64,000 nucleotides of DNA from Paraburkholderia ferrariae NBRC 106233 (GTDB taxonomy: Bacteria > Pseudomonadota > Gammaproteobacteria > Burkholderiales > Burkholderiaceae), in the NCBI RefSeq assembly GCF_000685035.1, contig NZ_BAYB01000024.1, forward strand, positions 62,001 through 126,000. The letters run 5' to 3'. Of the stretch, positions 17,149-26,818 are shown piece by piece; position 1 is the stretch's first letter, and each line of letters starts with the position of its first letter. A program made the translations under genes and the position numbers. The notes beneath the pieces are model-generated. The model was given only the letters and a program-made list of their open reading frames with translations. It searched no databases and was not told the DNA's origin.

Positions 17149-18612
17149 TTACTCGACACGCTCGCCGTGCAGGATCACGTCGAGACCTTCGCGCTCTTCT
17201 TCTTCCGTGACGCGCAGGCCCATCACCATGTCGATGACCTTCAGAAGGACGAAGCTCACCACGCCGCTGTAGATGAGCGTCGTGAGAACGCCCTTGCACT
17301 GCAGGATGATGCTGGCATCTTGCCCGCTGAGGTCCTTGACCGCGAACACGCCGGTCAGGATCGCGCCGACGATGCCGCCGATGCCGTGCACGCCGAAGCA
17401 GTCGAGCGAGTCGTCGTAGCCGAGCTTGCCCTTGAGCCACGTGGCCGACCAGAAGCAGATCACGCCTGCCGCAATACCGATCACGATCGCACCCGCCACA
17501 CCGACGAAGCCCGAAGCCGGCGTGATCGCCACGAGGCCGGCGACGGCGCCCGAAGCGATGCCGAGCACCGACGGCTTGTCCTTGAAGATCCATTCGGCGA
17601 ACATCCAGCCGAGTGCGGCACAGGCGGTCGCGACTTGCGTCGTGAGCATGGCGAAGCCGGCACGGCCGTCAGCCGCGACTGCCGAACCCGCATTGAAGCC
17701 GAACCAGCCCACCCACAGCATCGCAGCACCGATCAGCGTGAGCGTGAGGTTGTGCGGCGCCATCACTTCGCGGCCGTAGCCCACGCGCTTGCCGAGCACG
17801 AGACAGCACATGAGGCCGGCAATACCTGCGTTGATGTGCACGACCGTACCGCCTGCGAAGTCGAGGATGCCTGCGGCGGCGAGCCAGCCGGTCGGTTCCC
17901 AGACCATGTGCGCGATCGGCGAGTAGACGATGATCGACCACAGCGTCATGAACACGAGCATCGACGAGAACTTCATGCGGTCGGCGAACGCACCCGTGAT
18001 GAGCGCCGGCGTGATGATCGCGAACGTCATCTGATAGACGAAGTACACGGTCTCCGGAATGGTCGGCGCGAGGTGGCTCACGGTGAGCGTCACGCCCTTG
18101 TCGCCGTGGATGTAGTTCATGCCGGCGAGGAACACGCGCGAGAAGCCGCCGATGAACGAGTTACCCGGCGTGAACGCGAGCGAGTAGCCCACCACCGTCC
18201 AGACCACCGTGACGACGCAGGTGATCGCGAAGCTCTGCATGAGCGTCGCGAGCACGTTCTTCTTGCGGACCATGCCGCCGTAGAAGAGCGCGAGACCCGG
18301 GATCGTCATGAACAGCACGAGCGCGGTGGAAGTCAGCATCCAGGCGGTGTCGCCGGAGTTGATCTTCGAGGCATCGACGGAGAACGGTGCGGTCGGCGCG
18401 GCCGGTGCGGCGGCGGCCGACGCATCGGCGGGGGCGCTTGCCGCGGGGGCGGCGGCCGTTGCCGGAGCGGCTGCGGACGCGTCGGGAGCGGACGCCGCGG
18501 CGGTGGGCGCCGACGCGGCGGCAGGCGCGGAAGCGTCGTCCGCCAGCGCGGCGCCGACGCCGCCAGCCAGCAGCGAGCCGGCCATCAGCAAGGACATCAA
18601 AAGTTTGCGCAT
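17149..18612 (-). CDS. amtB: Ammonium transporter AmtB
   Basis: Inner-membrane ammonium channel of 487 residues with about 11 helices after a cleavable signal peptide (about 1-24). The core motifs include L-F-Y-G-G-M-V-R near residue 107, D-F-A-G-G-T-V-V-H near residue 250 with the pore histidine, and F-G-V-H-G-I-G-G near residue 403 with the second pore histidine. Between the signal peptide and first helix is an unusual Ala/Ser/Pro-rich stretch of about 50 residues. The gene follows glnK by 39 bases, the classical glnK-amtB pairing in which uridylylation of GlnK controls the channel. AGGAAA precedes the start. Confidence 0.96.
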   Translation of the reverse strand: MRKLLMSLLMAGSLLAGGVGAALADDASAPAAASAPTAAASAPDASAAAPATAAAPAASAPADASAAAAPAAPTAPFSVDASKINSGDTAWMLTSTALVLFMTIPGLALFYGGMVRKKNVLATLMQSFAITCVVTVVWTVVGYSLAFTPGNSFIGGFSRVFLAGMNYIHGDKGVTLTVSHLAPTIPETVYFVYQMTFAIITPALITGAFADRMKFSSMLVFMTLWSIIVYSPIAHMVWEPTGWLAAAGILDFAGGTVVHINAGIAGLMCCLVLGKRVGYGREVMAPHNLTLTLIGAAMLWVGWFGFNAGSAVAADGRAGFAMLTTQVATACAALGWMFAEWIFKDKPSVLGIASGAVAGLVAITPASGFVGVAGAIVIGIAAGVICFWSATWLKGKLGYDDSLDCFGVHGIGGIVGAILTGVFAVKDLSGQDASIILQCKGVLTTLIYSGVVSFVLLKVIDMVMGLRVTEEEEREGLDVILHGERVE

Positions 18613-18651
18613 CTCGGTTTCCTCTTGTCTCTCTCTAATGTCACTGGGCGA

Positions 18652-18990
18652 TCACAGGGCGTCTGCGCCGGTCTCGCCGGTGCGGATGCGGATCACTTGT
18701 TCGATCGGCGTGACGAAAATCTTCCCGTCGCCGATCTTGCCCGTGCGGGCTGCGCGTTCGATGGCCTCGATGGCCTGCTCCACGATGTCGTCGGACACGG
18801 CGGCCTCGATCTTCACCTTGGGCAGGAAATCGACGACATACTCCGCGCCGCGGTACAGCTCCGTGTGGCCCTTCTGGCGACCAAACCCCTTCACCTCGGT
18901 CACGGTGATCCCCGAGACGCCAATGGCCGACAACGCCTCGCGCGCCTCATCGAGCTTGAACGGCTTGATGATTGCTGTAATGAGCTTCAT
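18652..18990 (-). CDS. glnK: PII nitrogen regulatory protein GlnK
   Basis: Trimeric PII signalling protein of 112 residues that senses 2-oxoglutarate and ATP/ADP and plugs AmtB when nitrogen is sufficient. Tyr51, the uridylylation site, lies in the T-loop E-L-Y-R-G-A-E-Y, and the C-terminal signature G-K-I-G-D-G-K-I-F-V is near residue 84. It is first in a two-gene operon with amtB, and a sigma-54 promoter about 120 bases upstream points at it. Confidence 0.96.
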   Translation of the reverse strand: MKLITAIIKPFKLDEAREALSAIGVSGITVTEVKGFGRQKGHTELYRGAEYVVDFLPKVKIEAAVSDDIVEQAIEAIERAARTGKIGDGKIFVTPIEQVIRIRTGETGADAL

Positions 18991-19110
18991 GTAGTCCTCG
19001 CTGTGGTTGCTTCATCCCTTTATTCGCATATGCAACGGGCGCCGGATGGACGGGTCACGTGCAGCCGGCGCACCGCAAGCCAACCGCTGTTCGGTGCGCG
19101 GGGCAGTATT

Positions 19111-19126
19111 AGCAACACCCGTGCCA
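19111..19126 (-). promoter_or_regulatory. Sigma-54 promoter of glnK-amtB
   Basis: The minus strand reads TGGCAC then five bases then TTGCT, an essentially perfect -24/-12 element with GG and GC ten bases apart. Transcription would start near 19100 and give a leader of about 110 bases. Sigma-54 control by NtrC is the known mode for glnK-amtB in proteobacteria. Confidence 0.88.
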
Positions 19127-19515
19127 ATCTGCACGAAGCCGATACCGGCCCGCTTCGATGCAGGAATCGCGCAAGGCGGGGACAATGCCGGTCCGCGGGC
19201 CGCCAGCCCCGGCCTGCGGGGCCTGGCCGGATGGCCAACGTGGCCTGCGCGCGGTGGCGTGGCGTAGGGAAGGTTGCTAGAGTGTCTTCAGGCTCCGTGG
19301 CCCGGGGGCATCGCCGAAGCACCGCGGAACGCGCGTGGAATCGCCGCAGAACGGGCGCAGGCGTCGTGGCAAGCCACTTTTCGCCGGGCGCACGGCAACG
19401 CGGCCGTGCAGTTCGTGGCGGCACGCACCAGATGCGCCCATGAGCGCCGCCGGCTCCGCATTGACGCACCAAGTTCGCTCATGACGGGGTGCGAGGCACA
19501 GACGAAACGAAACAC

Positions 19516-19530
19516 GCACATTTTTTGTGC
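19516..19530. promoter_or_regulatory. NtrC-like dyad
   Basis: GCAC, seven bases (ATTTTTT), GTGC, matching the NtrC core GCAC-N7-GTGC. It is about 390 bases upstream of the glnK sigma-54 promoter, further than usual but within enhancer range, and 17 bases before the ubiK ATG. Confidence 0.5.
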
Positions 19531-19546
19531 AGAGAAGGGGAATCGA

Positions 19547-19804
19547 ATGAAACAACCGAACGACGTATTTAATGATCTGCAAAATCGCGTGAGCGAACTG
19601 CTCAAGAATTCGCCCGCGCGCGACGTCGAGCGCAACGTGCGCGCCATGCTCTCGCAAGGCTTTTCGAAGCTGGAACTCGTGACGCGCGAGGAATTCGACG
19701 CGCAAACCCAGGTGCTCGTGCGTACGCGCCAGCGCCTCGAAGAACTGGAACGCCGCGTAGCCGAACTGGAACAGAAGCTGCCCGTGACTGGCCAGTCGTC
19801 CTGA
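19547..19804 (+). CDS. ubiK: UbiK family ubiquinone biosynthesis accessory factor
   Basis: Small protein of 85 residues of the YqiC/UbiK family. The first half is amphipathic (V-F-N-D-L-Q-N-R-V-S-E-L-L) and the last 30 residues form a heptad coiled coil (R-T-R-Q-R-L-E-E-L-E-R-R-V-A-E-L-E). In E. coli UbiK supports aerobic ubiquinone synthesis and oligomerises through this coiled coil. The ATG at 19547 is preceded by AAGGGG. It is followed by comM. Confidence 0.9.
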   Translation: MKQPNDVFNDLQNRVSELLKNSPARDVERNVRAMLSQGFSKLELVTREEFDAQTQVLVRTRQRLEELERRVAELEQKLPVTGQSS

Positions 19805-19936
19805 TCATTGCCCGCGCGCACCTGCTGCAAGCGAGTCGTAGCTTGACCGCAATGGAACCGTAAAGAGGCGCGAGCCTCACCAGCCTGGCGCATCGGGAGT
19901 CCCGGCTCCTCATCGCGCCATCCTTCGGAGAATCCC

Positions 19937-21502
19937 ATGTCGCTTGCCGTGGTGCGCAGCCGCGCGCCGGCTGCTGGCCGCGCGCCGGAAGTGACCGTCG
20001 AAGTTCATCTCGCCAACGGGCTGCCGTCGTTTTCCATCGTCGGCCTGCCCGATCTCGAAGTCCGCGAAAGCCGCGAGCGCGTGCGCGCCGCCCTGTCGAA
20101 CTGCGGCTTCGATTTCCCCGTGCGCCGCATCACCGTCAATCTCGCGCCCGCCGACTTGCCTAAGGAGTCCGGACGATTCGACCTGCCCATCGCGCTCGGC
20201 ATCCTCGCCGCCAGCGGGCAGATTCCCGTGGATTCGCTCGGCCAGCGCGAGTTCGCGGGCGAACTCTCGCTCACCGGCGCCGTGCGGCCGATGCGCGGCG
20301 CCTTCGCCATGGCGTGCGGCACGGCGCGCGGGCAACGCAATGCGAGCCCGCCGAGCCCTCGCGCGCCCGAGCTCTACTTGCCGGCGGAAAACGCCGCCGA
20401 AGCGGCGCTCGTGCCGGGCGTCGATGTGTTCGGCGCGGCCGACCTGCGCTCGCTATGCGCGCACCTCGCCCGCCTGGCCGGCGAAGAAGGGGCACGGCTT
20501 GCGCCCGTGCGCGCCGGCCCGCCGGACGCAGGCGCGGCCGGCGCCACGACATCCGTGCCGGACATGGCCGACGTAATCGGCCAGCGCGGCGCACGGCGTG
20601 CACTCGAAGTCGCCGCCGCAGGCGGCCATCACCTCCTGATGGTCGGGCCGCCCGGGGCGGGCAAATCGATGCTCGCCGCGCGCCTCCCGGGCCTCCTGCC
20701 GCCGATGACCGACGACGAAGCGCTCGCCTCGGCCGCCCTGCTCTCCGCGAGCCCGGCCGGGTTCTCGCCGCAGCACTGGCGGCAGCGGCCGTTTCGCGCG
20801 CCCCATCACTCGTCGAGCGCGGCGGCGCTGATCGGCGGACGCAATCCGCCCCAGCCGGGAGAGATCACGCTCGCGCATCTCGGGGTGCTGTTCCTCGACG
20901 AGCTTCCGGAATTCGACCGCCACGTGCTGGAGACACTGCGCGAACCGCTCGAAGCAGGCGCCATCACCATCTCGCGCGCCGCGTGGCAAACCGACTTCCC
21001 GGCGGCGTGCCAGCTCGTGGCGGCCATGAACCCCTGTCCGTGCGGCTGGCGTGGCGATCCGTCGGGCCGCTGCCGGTGTACGCCCGAAAGCGCCGCGCGC
21101 TATCTGCGCAAGCTCTCCGGCCCCCTGCTCGACCGCATCGACATCCAGATCGAGATTCCCGCGCTGCCCACCGCCGAACTCGCGGCGCGCGCCCAAGCCC
21201 CCGGCGAGCACAGCGCCGCTGTCGCCGCCCGCGTGCACGCGGCGCGCGAACGCCAGCTCGCGCGCCAGGGCAAAACCAATCGTGAATTGAGCGGCCGCGA
21301 TACCGACGCGGTCTGCCGCCCCGACGCCGCGGGCGAAACACTGCTGCGCGAAGCGGGCGAACGTTTCGGCTGGTCCGCCCGGGCCTACTATCGCGTGCTC
21401 AAGGTTGCGCGCACCATCGCCGACCTCGCCGGCTCGGCCATGCCGGCCGCGGCCCATATTGCGGAAGCCATTCAGTATCGACGCGTATTCGCGGACCGTT
21501 AG
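19937..21502 (+). CDS. comM: YifB/ComM family AAA+ ATPase
   Basis: Mg-chelatase-like AAA+ protein of 521 residues. Order: N-terminal Lon-protease-like domain (V-E-V-H-L-A-N-G-L-P-S-F-S-I-V-G-L-P, residues 20-37), Walker A G-P-P-G-A-G-K-S near residue 235, Walker B L-F-L-D-E-L-P-E-F near residue 320, a zinc-type C-P-C-G-W plus C-R-C-T near residue 365, and a C-terminal helical domain. In naturally transformable bacteria ComM is a helicase promoting branch migration of incoming DNA. With comF about 16 kb away it hints at transformation capacity, but both are widely retained. Confidence 0.93.
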   Translation: MSLAVVRSRAPAAGRAPEVTVEVHLANGLPSFSIVGLPDLEVRESRERVRAALSNCGFDFPVRRITVNLAPADLPKESGRFDLPIALGILAASGQIPVDSLGQREFAGELSLTGAVRPMRGAFAMACGTARGQRNASPPSPRAPELYLPAENAAEAALVPGVDVFGAADLRSLCAHLARLAGEEGARLAPVRAGPPDAGAAGATTSVPDMADVIGQRGARRALEVAAAGGHHLLMVGPPGAGKSMLAARLPGLLPPMTDDEALASAALLSASPAGFSPQHWRQRPFRAPHHSSSAAALIGGRNPPQPGEITLAHLGVLFLDELPEFDRHVLETLREPLEAGAITISRAAWQTDFPAACQLVAAMNPCPCGWRGDPSGRCRCTPESAARYLRKLSGPLLDRIDIQIEIPALPTAELAARAQAPGEHSAAVAARVHAARERQLARQGKTNRELSGRDTDAVCRPDAAGETLLREAGERFGWSARAYYRVLKVARTIADLAGSAMPAAAHIAEAIQYRRVFADR

Positions 21503-21551
21503 GGTCGGCGCAGGTCATCACCGCGTCAAAATTGAGACGTCAAGACTTGAC

Positions 21552-21750
21552 TTATGCACATTCCTTCATATGGGTGCCGGAATTGTGAACAACCGGCGTC
21601 CATCTGGACGCGCTTACACAAGCCATTGATTCAACTGGATTTTTAAAACTGCCAGGAAGCCGGGCAAACTAACAAAAAGCCCACAGCGCGGCCTTCCCCG
21701 GCCAGTTCTCCGGCTTTTTCCACAAAGTTACCCACAGCATCTGTGGGTAA
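21552..21750. promoter_or_regulatory. Cluster of DnaA-box-like 9-mers
   Basis: One perfect match to TTATNCACA (21552-21560) and four with a single mismatch: 21584-21592 (minus, TTGTTCACA), 21716-21724 (TTTTCCACA), 21728-21736 (TTACCCACA) and 21742-21750 (minus, TTACCCACA). No replication gene is nearby, so this is not the main origin; it could titrate DnaA or be chance in an A/T-rich gap. Confidence 0.45.
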
Positions 21751-21751
21751 C
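21727..21751. repeat. 25-bp perfect inverted repeat
   Basis: Two 11-base arms (GTTACCCACAG and its complement) around CAT. It contains the two inverted DnaA-like boxes. As RNA it would make an 11-bp hairpin without a U-run, so an operator or protein site is more likely than a terminator. Confidence 0.8.
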
Positions 21752-21861
21752 CCGTAAACCCTCAATCAAATCCGGGTATTAGCGCAAAATCCTGGAGTGG
21801 AACCTTCAGTCCTGCCCGCAGTCTCCCGACGTGCAAGGCATTCAACATCTGCCCTCAATAT

Positions 21862-22422
21862 TCAATAGAGCCGAAACGACTGGAAGAACTGATCGACCTG
21901 CTCGACGGGCGGCTCCGTGCGCCCCACGATCGCCACCTGGTAAGCGTGCGCGCCCTTCGCGACAAGGCGCGCGTGGATCGTGCGCGGCTCCGTCTTGCCC
22001 CCGGACGATCCCGCGTTGCCCGTGAGCCGCATCTCGATGCCATCGACCGAGCCGCCGCCCACGAGCGGCACGGCCACCTCGTGCGTCTCGGGCGGCGCGC
22101 CGACGTTGCGCGCGAGGCCGTCGCGCAGGAAGGCAATCGCGGCCCGCTGGGTCGCGGGCTGGGCATCCGGCAGGTCGAGTGTGCCGACCACGAACACCGC
22201 GCCGTCCACTTCGACCGTCTGCATGCGCATGCGCATGGACGTGCCGTCCACATTGACGTCGCGCTGGTCGGAACCCGGCTTCGCGGGCAGATCGACACTG
22301 TAGCCGCTCGTATTGTTCGTGACCGTGCGCCAGTTGTAGTCCGGCGAGCAGGCGGACAAGCCCGCGATCAGCCCGGCCACCAGCCCCGCCGCCAGCGCCA
22401 CAGCGCCGGCCGTGCGCGGCAT
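21862..22422 (-). CDS. Predicted lipoprotein of unknown function
   Basis: A 186-residue protein that I do not recognise as a named family. A 24-residue signal sequence ends in the lipobox L-S-A-C, so the mature protein would be lipid-anchored. The mature part begins S-P-D-Y-N-W-R-T-V and resembles small periplasmic proteins with a G-Y-S-V-D-L-P-A-K-P segment; no catalytic motif is visible. The start at 22422 gives a normal signal length; an in-frame ATG at 22497 would place the cysteine 50 residues in. It diverges from the TlpA-like gene. Confidence 0.75.
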   Translation of the reverse strand: MPRTAGAVALAAGLVAGLIAGLSACSPDYNWRTVTNNTSGYSVDLPAKPGSDQRDVNVDGTSMRMRMQTVEVDGAVFVVGTLDLPDAQPATQRAAIAFLRDGLARNVGAPPETHEVAVPLVGGGSVDGIEMRLTGNAGSSGGKTEPRTIHARLVAKGAHAYQVAIVGRTEPPVEQVDQFFQSFRLY

Positions 22423-22634
22423 CCCCCCGCGAGCGGAATGGGGACGAAGCACGCGGGCCGGCAAAACACGAAGCATTCGAAGCGCGGTCGTGAGCATGAA
22501 GCGCGGTAGCCACAGTGAAAGGAACGCGACATTATCCGCCGCCGGTTCCGGACATAGCGGCCCGCAAACGCTATACCGGGAAATTCGGCGCTAGAATGGT
22601 TGCGATTCGCCGCCTGGCGTCCGAGGTTCTGCCC

Positions 22635-23171
22635 ATGACCGCTGCATCCCAAACTCCCCCGAAAACGCCCCGCAAGGGCCCGATCCCCCGCATCGCCGCG
22701 GCGATCGTAGTCGTTGCGCTGGCCGTGGCCGGCTACTTCGCCTTCTTCGGCAGCCAGCAGCGCGTGCCGGACGCCACCTTCACGCTGCTCTCGGGCCAGA
22801 AGATCTCGACTGCGGACCTGAAGGGCAAGGTCTATCTCATCAACTTCTGGGCGACGAGCTGCACCACCTGCATGCAGGAGATGCCGCAGATGGTTCAGAC
22901 CTATAACCGCTTCAAGGGCGACGGGCTCGAATTCGTGGCGGTGGCGATGAACTACGACGCGCCCATGTACGTGGCGAACTACGCGCAAACGCGCCGGCTG
23001 CCGTTCAAGGTGGCCATGGACGACGGTTCGGCGGCGAAGGAGTTCGGCAACGTGCAGCTCACGCCCACCACCTTCGTCGTCGATCGCAACGGCAAGATCC
23101 TCAAGCGCTACGTGGGCGAGCCGCAGTTCGCCGAACTCGATCAACTGCTGCAAAAGGCGCTTGCGACCTGA
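22635..23171 (+). CDS. TlpA/ResA family membrane-anchored thioredoxin
   Basis: Thiol-disulfide oxidoreductase of 178 residues facing the periplasm. One N-terminal membrane anchor (about residues 19-40) is followed by a thioredoxin fold with active-site C-T-T-C in F-W-A-T-S-C-T-T-C-M near residue 76 and the cis-proline loop L-T-P-T-T-F-V near residue 143. C-T-T-C is less common than C-x-P-C. The ATG at 22635 has GAGG eight bases upstream; an upstream in-frame ATG at 22596 would overlap a TAGAAT -10-like element. Likely roles are cytochrome c maturation or general periplasmic reduction. Confidence 0.87.
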   Translation: MTAASQTPPKTPRKGPIPRIAAAIVVVALAVAGYFAFFGSQQRVPDATFTLLSGQKISTADLKGKVYLINFWATSCTTCMQEMPQMVQTYNRFKGDGLEFVAVAMNYDAPMYVANYAQTRRLPFKVAMDDGSAAKEFGNVQLTPTTFVVDRNGKILKRYVGEPQFAELDQLLQKALAT

Positions 23172-23206
23172 TCGCCACGCCTCAATCACCACGCTTCACC
23201 CCGCGG

Positions 23207-23246
23207 AAAACGGCAGCGCCACAATGCGCTGCCGTTTTGCTTTTTT
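23207..23246. terminator. Bidirectional terminator between the TlpA-like gene and dctD
   Basis: A 9-bp stem (23211-23219 with 23226-23234) with AAAA before it and TTTTGCTTTTTT after it. It can end the TlpA-like transcript on the plus strand and dctBD on the minus strand. Confidence 0.88.
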
Positions 23247-23248
23247 GC

Positions 23249-24610
<1,362 letters not shown>

Positions 24611-24638
24611 GTTCGTTCGCTATCCTGATTCATCCGGT

Positions 24639-26525
24639 TCAGACATCGGCGGCCGGCACGCGCGCCGCGCTCACCTGCGCCCGGCGCAGCGTCAGCACGA
24701 AGCGGGCGCCGCCGCCGGGTTCGTTTTGCGCGGCCAGCGAACCGCCGCAGTCGCGCGCGATCGACGACGAAATCGCCAGACCAAGGCCCATTCCCTGCCC
24801 CATCTCCTTCGTGGTGAAGAACGGCTCGAAGAGGCGCGGCATGACGTCGTCGGGAATGCCCGGGCCGTTGTCGCGCACGCCGATCGCGAGCGTCGCGGCC
24901 TGCACCTCGATGTCGATCGCGATGCGCGGCGACGGCACGTCCGCGACGGCGTCGAGCGCATTGCCGATCAGGTTGATCAGCACCTGTTCGAGCCGCAGGT
25001 CGTCGCATTGCGCCACCAGTTCGGCATGGCCGCGGTGCGGATCGAAGGCGACGCTGGCCGCATCGGCGGCATCCGTGCGGTCGGTGAGCGTGAGCGTCAC
25101 GCTCACGCCCGCGAGGCGCTTGCCGAGCAGCGCGAGCGCATTGCGCAAGGCGCCCGCCACCGGCGAGCGCAAGCTGCGCGGCCGCGCCCGCCCCACGAAG
25201 AGCTTGAGCTGGTTGACGATCTTGCCCATGCGTTCGGTGAGCGAGCCGATCGCCTCCAGATTTTCGTGCGCCGCCTCGTACTGGCCGCGCTCCAGAAACA
25301 CGCGCGTGTTGTCCGAGAAGCTGCGCAGCGCCGCGAGCGGCTGGTTGAGTTCGTGCGTGATGCCCGCCGCCATCTGGCCGAGCGCGGCGAGCTTGCTCGC
25401 CTGGATCAGTTCGTCCTGCGCGGCGCGCAACTCGGCTTCGGCGCGCGCGCGTTCGTGCACCTCGCGCTGCAACTGTTCGTTCGCCTGCGAGAGATCGGCG
25501 GTGCGCTCGGCCACGCGTTCGTTGAGCATCGCATAGGCTTTTTGCAGCATCGCGCGGCTCTTCATCATCTCGTTCACGCGCGCGCGGCGCTGCCGCCAGT
25601 AGAAGCCGAGCAGGCACAGCGAGACGTAGCCGAACCCCGTCATGACCGTCACGCTGCGCGCCGCGTCGACCACGGGGCCCACCGGCGACATCGTCACGAG
25701 ATGCCAGTCCGGCTCGCCCAGCGCGCGGCGCGTCTCCAGGTAGCGCGGCGCGCGCAGGCCGCGGCCGATGCGCACAATGTCGGCGTCGCCCTCCAGCACG
25801 CGCTCGACATGTGCGGGCAACGGCGCGATGGTCTGACGCGCGTACTGCTGGGTCTCGTCGATCGAAGCGAGGATGTCGGCGGGGAGCGGGCGCACGGTGC
25901 GGTACTTCCAGGCCGGCACCGACGACAGAAAGATCACGCCGTGATCGTCGGTGACGAGGAGCGGCTCGGTGGGATCGGTGCCCGGAAACCATTCGAGATT
26001 GAGCTTCACCACCACCACGCCGACGATCTTGCCCTCGCGGCGCACCGGCTGCGAGAGGTAGTAGCCGGGATCGTGCGAGATCGTGCCGATGGCGAAGAAG
26101 CGGCCGACGCCGCCTTTCGCCGCATCGATGAAGTAAGGCCGGAAACGGTACTGCACGCCGACGAAGCTGTCCGGGTCGCGCCAGTTGCTGGCCGCGATGC
26201 ATTCGCCGTCGGCGCCGATGATGTAGGTGGTGGTCGCGCGCGCGTGGCGGTTGACGTCTTCGAGGTAGCGGTTGGCCGCCAGCACCCACTCGCGCTTCGG
26301 GTTCGCGAGCACGTCCTGCACGAGCGGGTGCTCGCCCACGATATAGGGCAGCGATTCGTAGCGCTCCAGCGTGCTCTTGAGCGCGGCCGTGGTGCGGTCG
26401 CCGCGCACGGCCGCGTCGCGGCGCAGCGAGTCGATGCCGCTCTTCCACGCGAGCGTCCACGTGAGGGCGCAGACCGCGGCAAGCCCGGCGGCGAGCACGA
26501 GGAGGATGAGCAGGCGGCGCGTCAC
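24639..26525 (-). CDS. dctB: C4-dicarboxylate sensor histidine kinase DctB
   Basis: Inner-membrane kinase of 628 residues. Membrane helix about residues 3-24, periplasmic tandem-PAS sensor (about 25-290, with Y-L-S-Q-P-V-R-R-E-G-K-I-V-G-V-V-V-V-K and the following repeat), second helix about 300-320, a coiled coil, the H-box I-T-H-E-L-N-Q-P-L near residue 405, and an ATPase domain with N-A-L-D-A, D-N-G-P-G-I-P and G-M-G-L-G-L. The start is GTG at 26525, giving an immediate membrane helix; frame continues upstream without another plausible start. dctD follows. Confidence 0.93.
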   Translation of the reverse strand: MTRRLLILLVLAAGLAAVCALTWTLAWKSGIDSLRRDAAVRGDRTTAALKSTLERYESLPYIVGEHPLVQDVLANPKREWVLAANRYLEDVNRHARATTTYIIGADGECIAASNWRDPDSFVGVQYRFRPYFIDAAKGGVGRFFAIGTISHDPGYYLSQPVRREGKIVGVVVVKLNLEWFPGTDPTEPLLVTDDHGVIFLSSVPAWKYRTVRPLPADILASIDETQQYARQTIAPLPAHVERVLEGDADIVRIGRGLRAPRYLETRRALGEPDWHLVTMSPVGPVVDAARSVTVMTGFGYVSLCLLGFYWRQRRARVNEMMKSRAMLQKAYAMLNERVAERTADLSQANEQLQREVHERARAEAELRAAQDELIQASKLAALGQMAAGITHELNQPLAALRSFSDNTRVFLERGQYEAAHENLEAIGSLTERMGKIVNQLKLFVGRARPRSLRSPVAGALRNALALLGKRLAGVSVTLTLTDRTDAADAASVAFDPHRGHAELVAQCDDLRLEQVLINLIGNALDAVADVPSPRIAIDIEVQAATLAIGVRDNGPGIPDDVMPRLFEPFFTTKEMGQGMGLGLAISSSIARDCGGSLAAQNEPGGGARFVLTLRRAQVSAARVPAADV

Positions 26526-26658
26526 GAGAGCGGCTTCAAGGTGAATCGAACGGGATGGGGTGATTGTGGCACATGCCCGGCACGCAGCAGCATGCCTCGG
26601 CTCGAACCCCGGCAGCCGATGCAACGCATGGCGCAAACCGTATCGGCCCCGCATCCGG

Positions 26659-26697
26659 AGAAAAAAAGCAGCGCGCCGCAGGGGAACGACGCGCTGC
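26659..26697 (-). terminator. Intrinsic terminator of dctA
   Basis: On the minus strand an 8-bp stem (26690-26697 with 26668-26675) with a 14-base loop is followed by seven U residues, about 115 bases after the dctA stop and 135 bases before dctB. Confidence 0.8.
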
Positions 26698-26785
26698 CGG
26701 GCGGCGGAGGGAAGCCGCAACAAGCTGGGGTTGCGCGCGGGGCCGCCAGGGCATTCCGCGCGGCGACGGGCAGTCTCCTGACAGT

Positions 26786-26818
26786 CTCTCAAGCGCCTCT
26801 TAACCGCCTCTCAAGCGC
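26786..26818. repeat. 11-bp imperfect triplicate spanning the dctA stop
   Basis: Three adjacent 11-base units: CTCTCAAGCGC, CTCTTAACCGC, CTCTCAAGCGC. The third unit contains the dctA stop codon (minus strand TGA at 26811-26813); the first repeats it exactly. Confidence 0.75.

Larger units (their letters stand above)
18991..19546. other. Divergent regulatory region between glnK and ubiK
   Basis: No gene is supported. The glnK-proximal part carries a sigma-54 promoter; the ubiK-proximal end carries an NtrC-like dyad. The middle (19130-19510) shows no structure I can name. Confidence 0.65.
21503..21861. other. A/T-rich gap between comM and a lipoprotein gene
   Basis: Gene-free and visibly richer in A/T than its neighbours. 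It carries several DnaA-box-like 9-mers and a 25-bp perfect inverted repeat, listed separately. The flanking genes converge, so it is not an obvious promoter for either. Confidence 0.7.

Noticed and set aside
21503..21861. Chromosomal or plasmid replication origin
   Set aside because: Although DnaA-like boxes cluster here, there is no dnaA, rep, gidA or A/T-rich unwinding block with 13-mers, and flanking genes are unrelated to replication.
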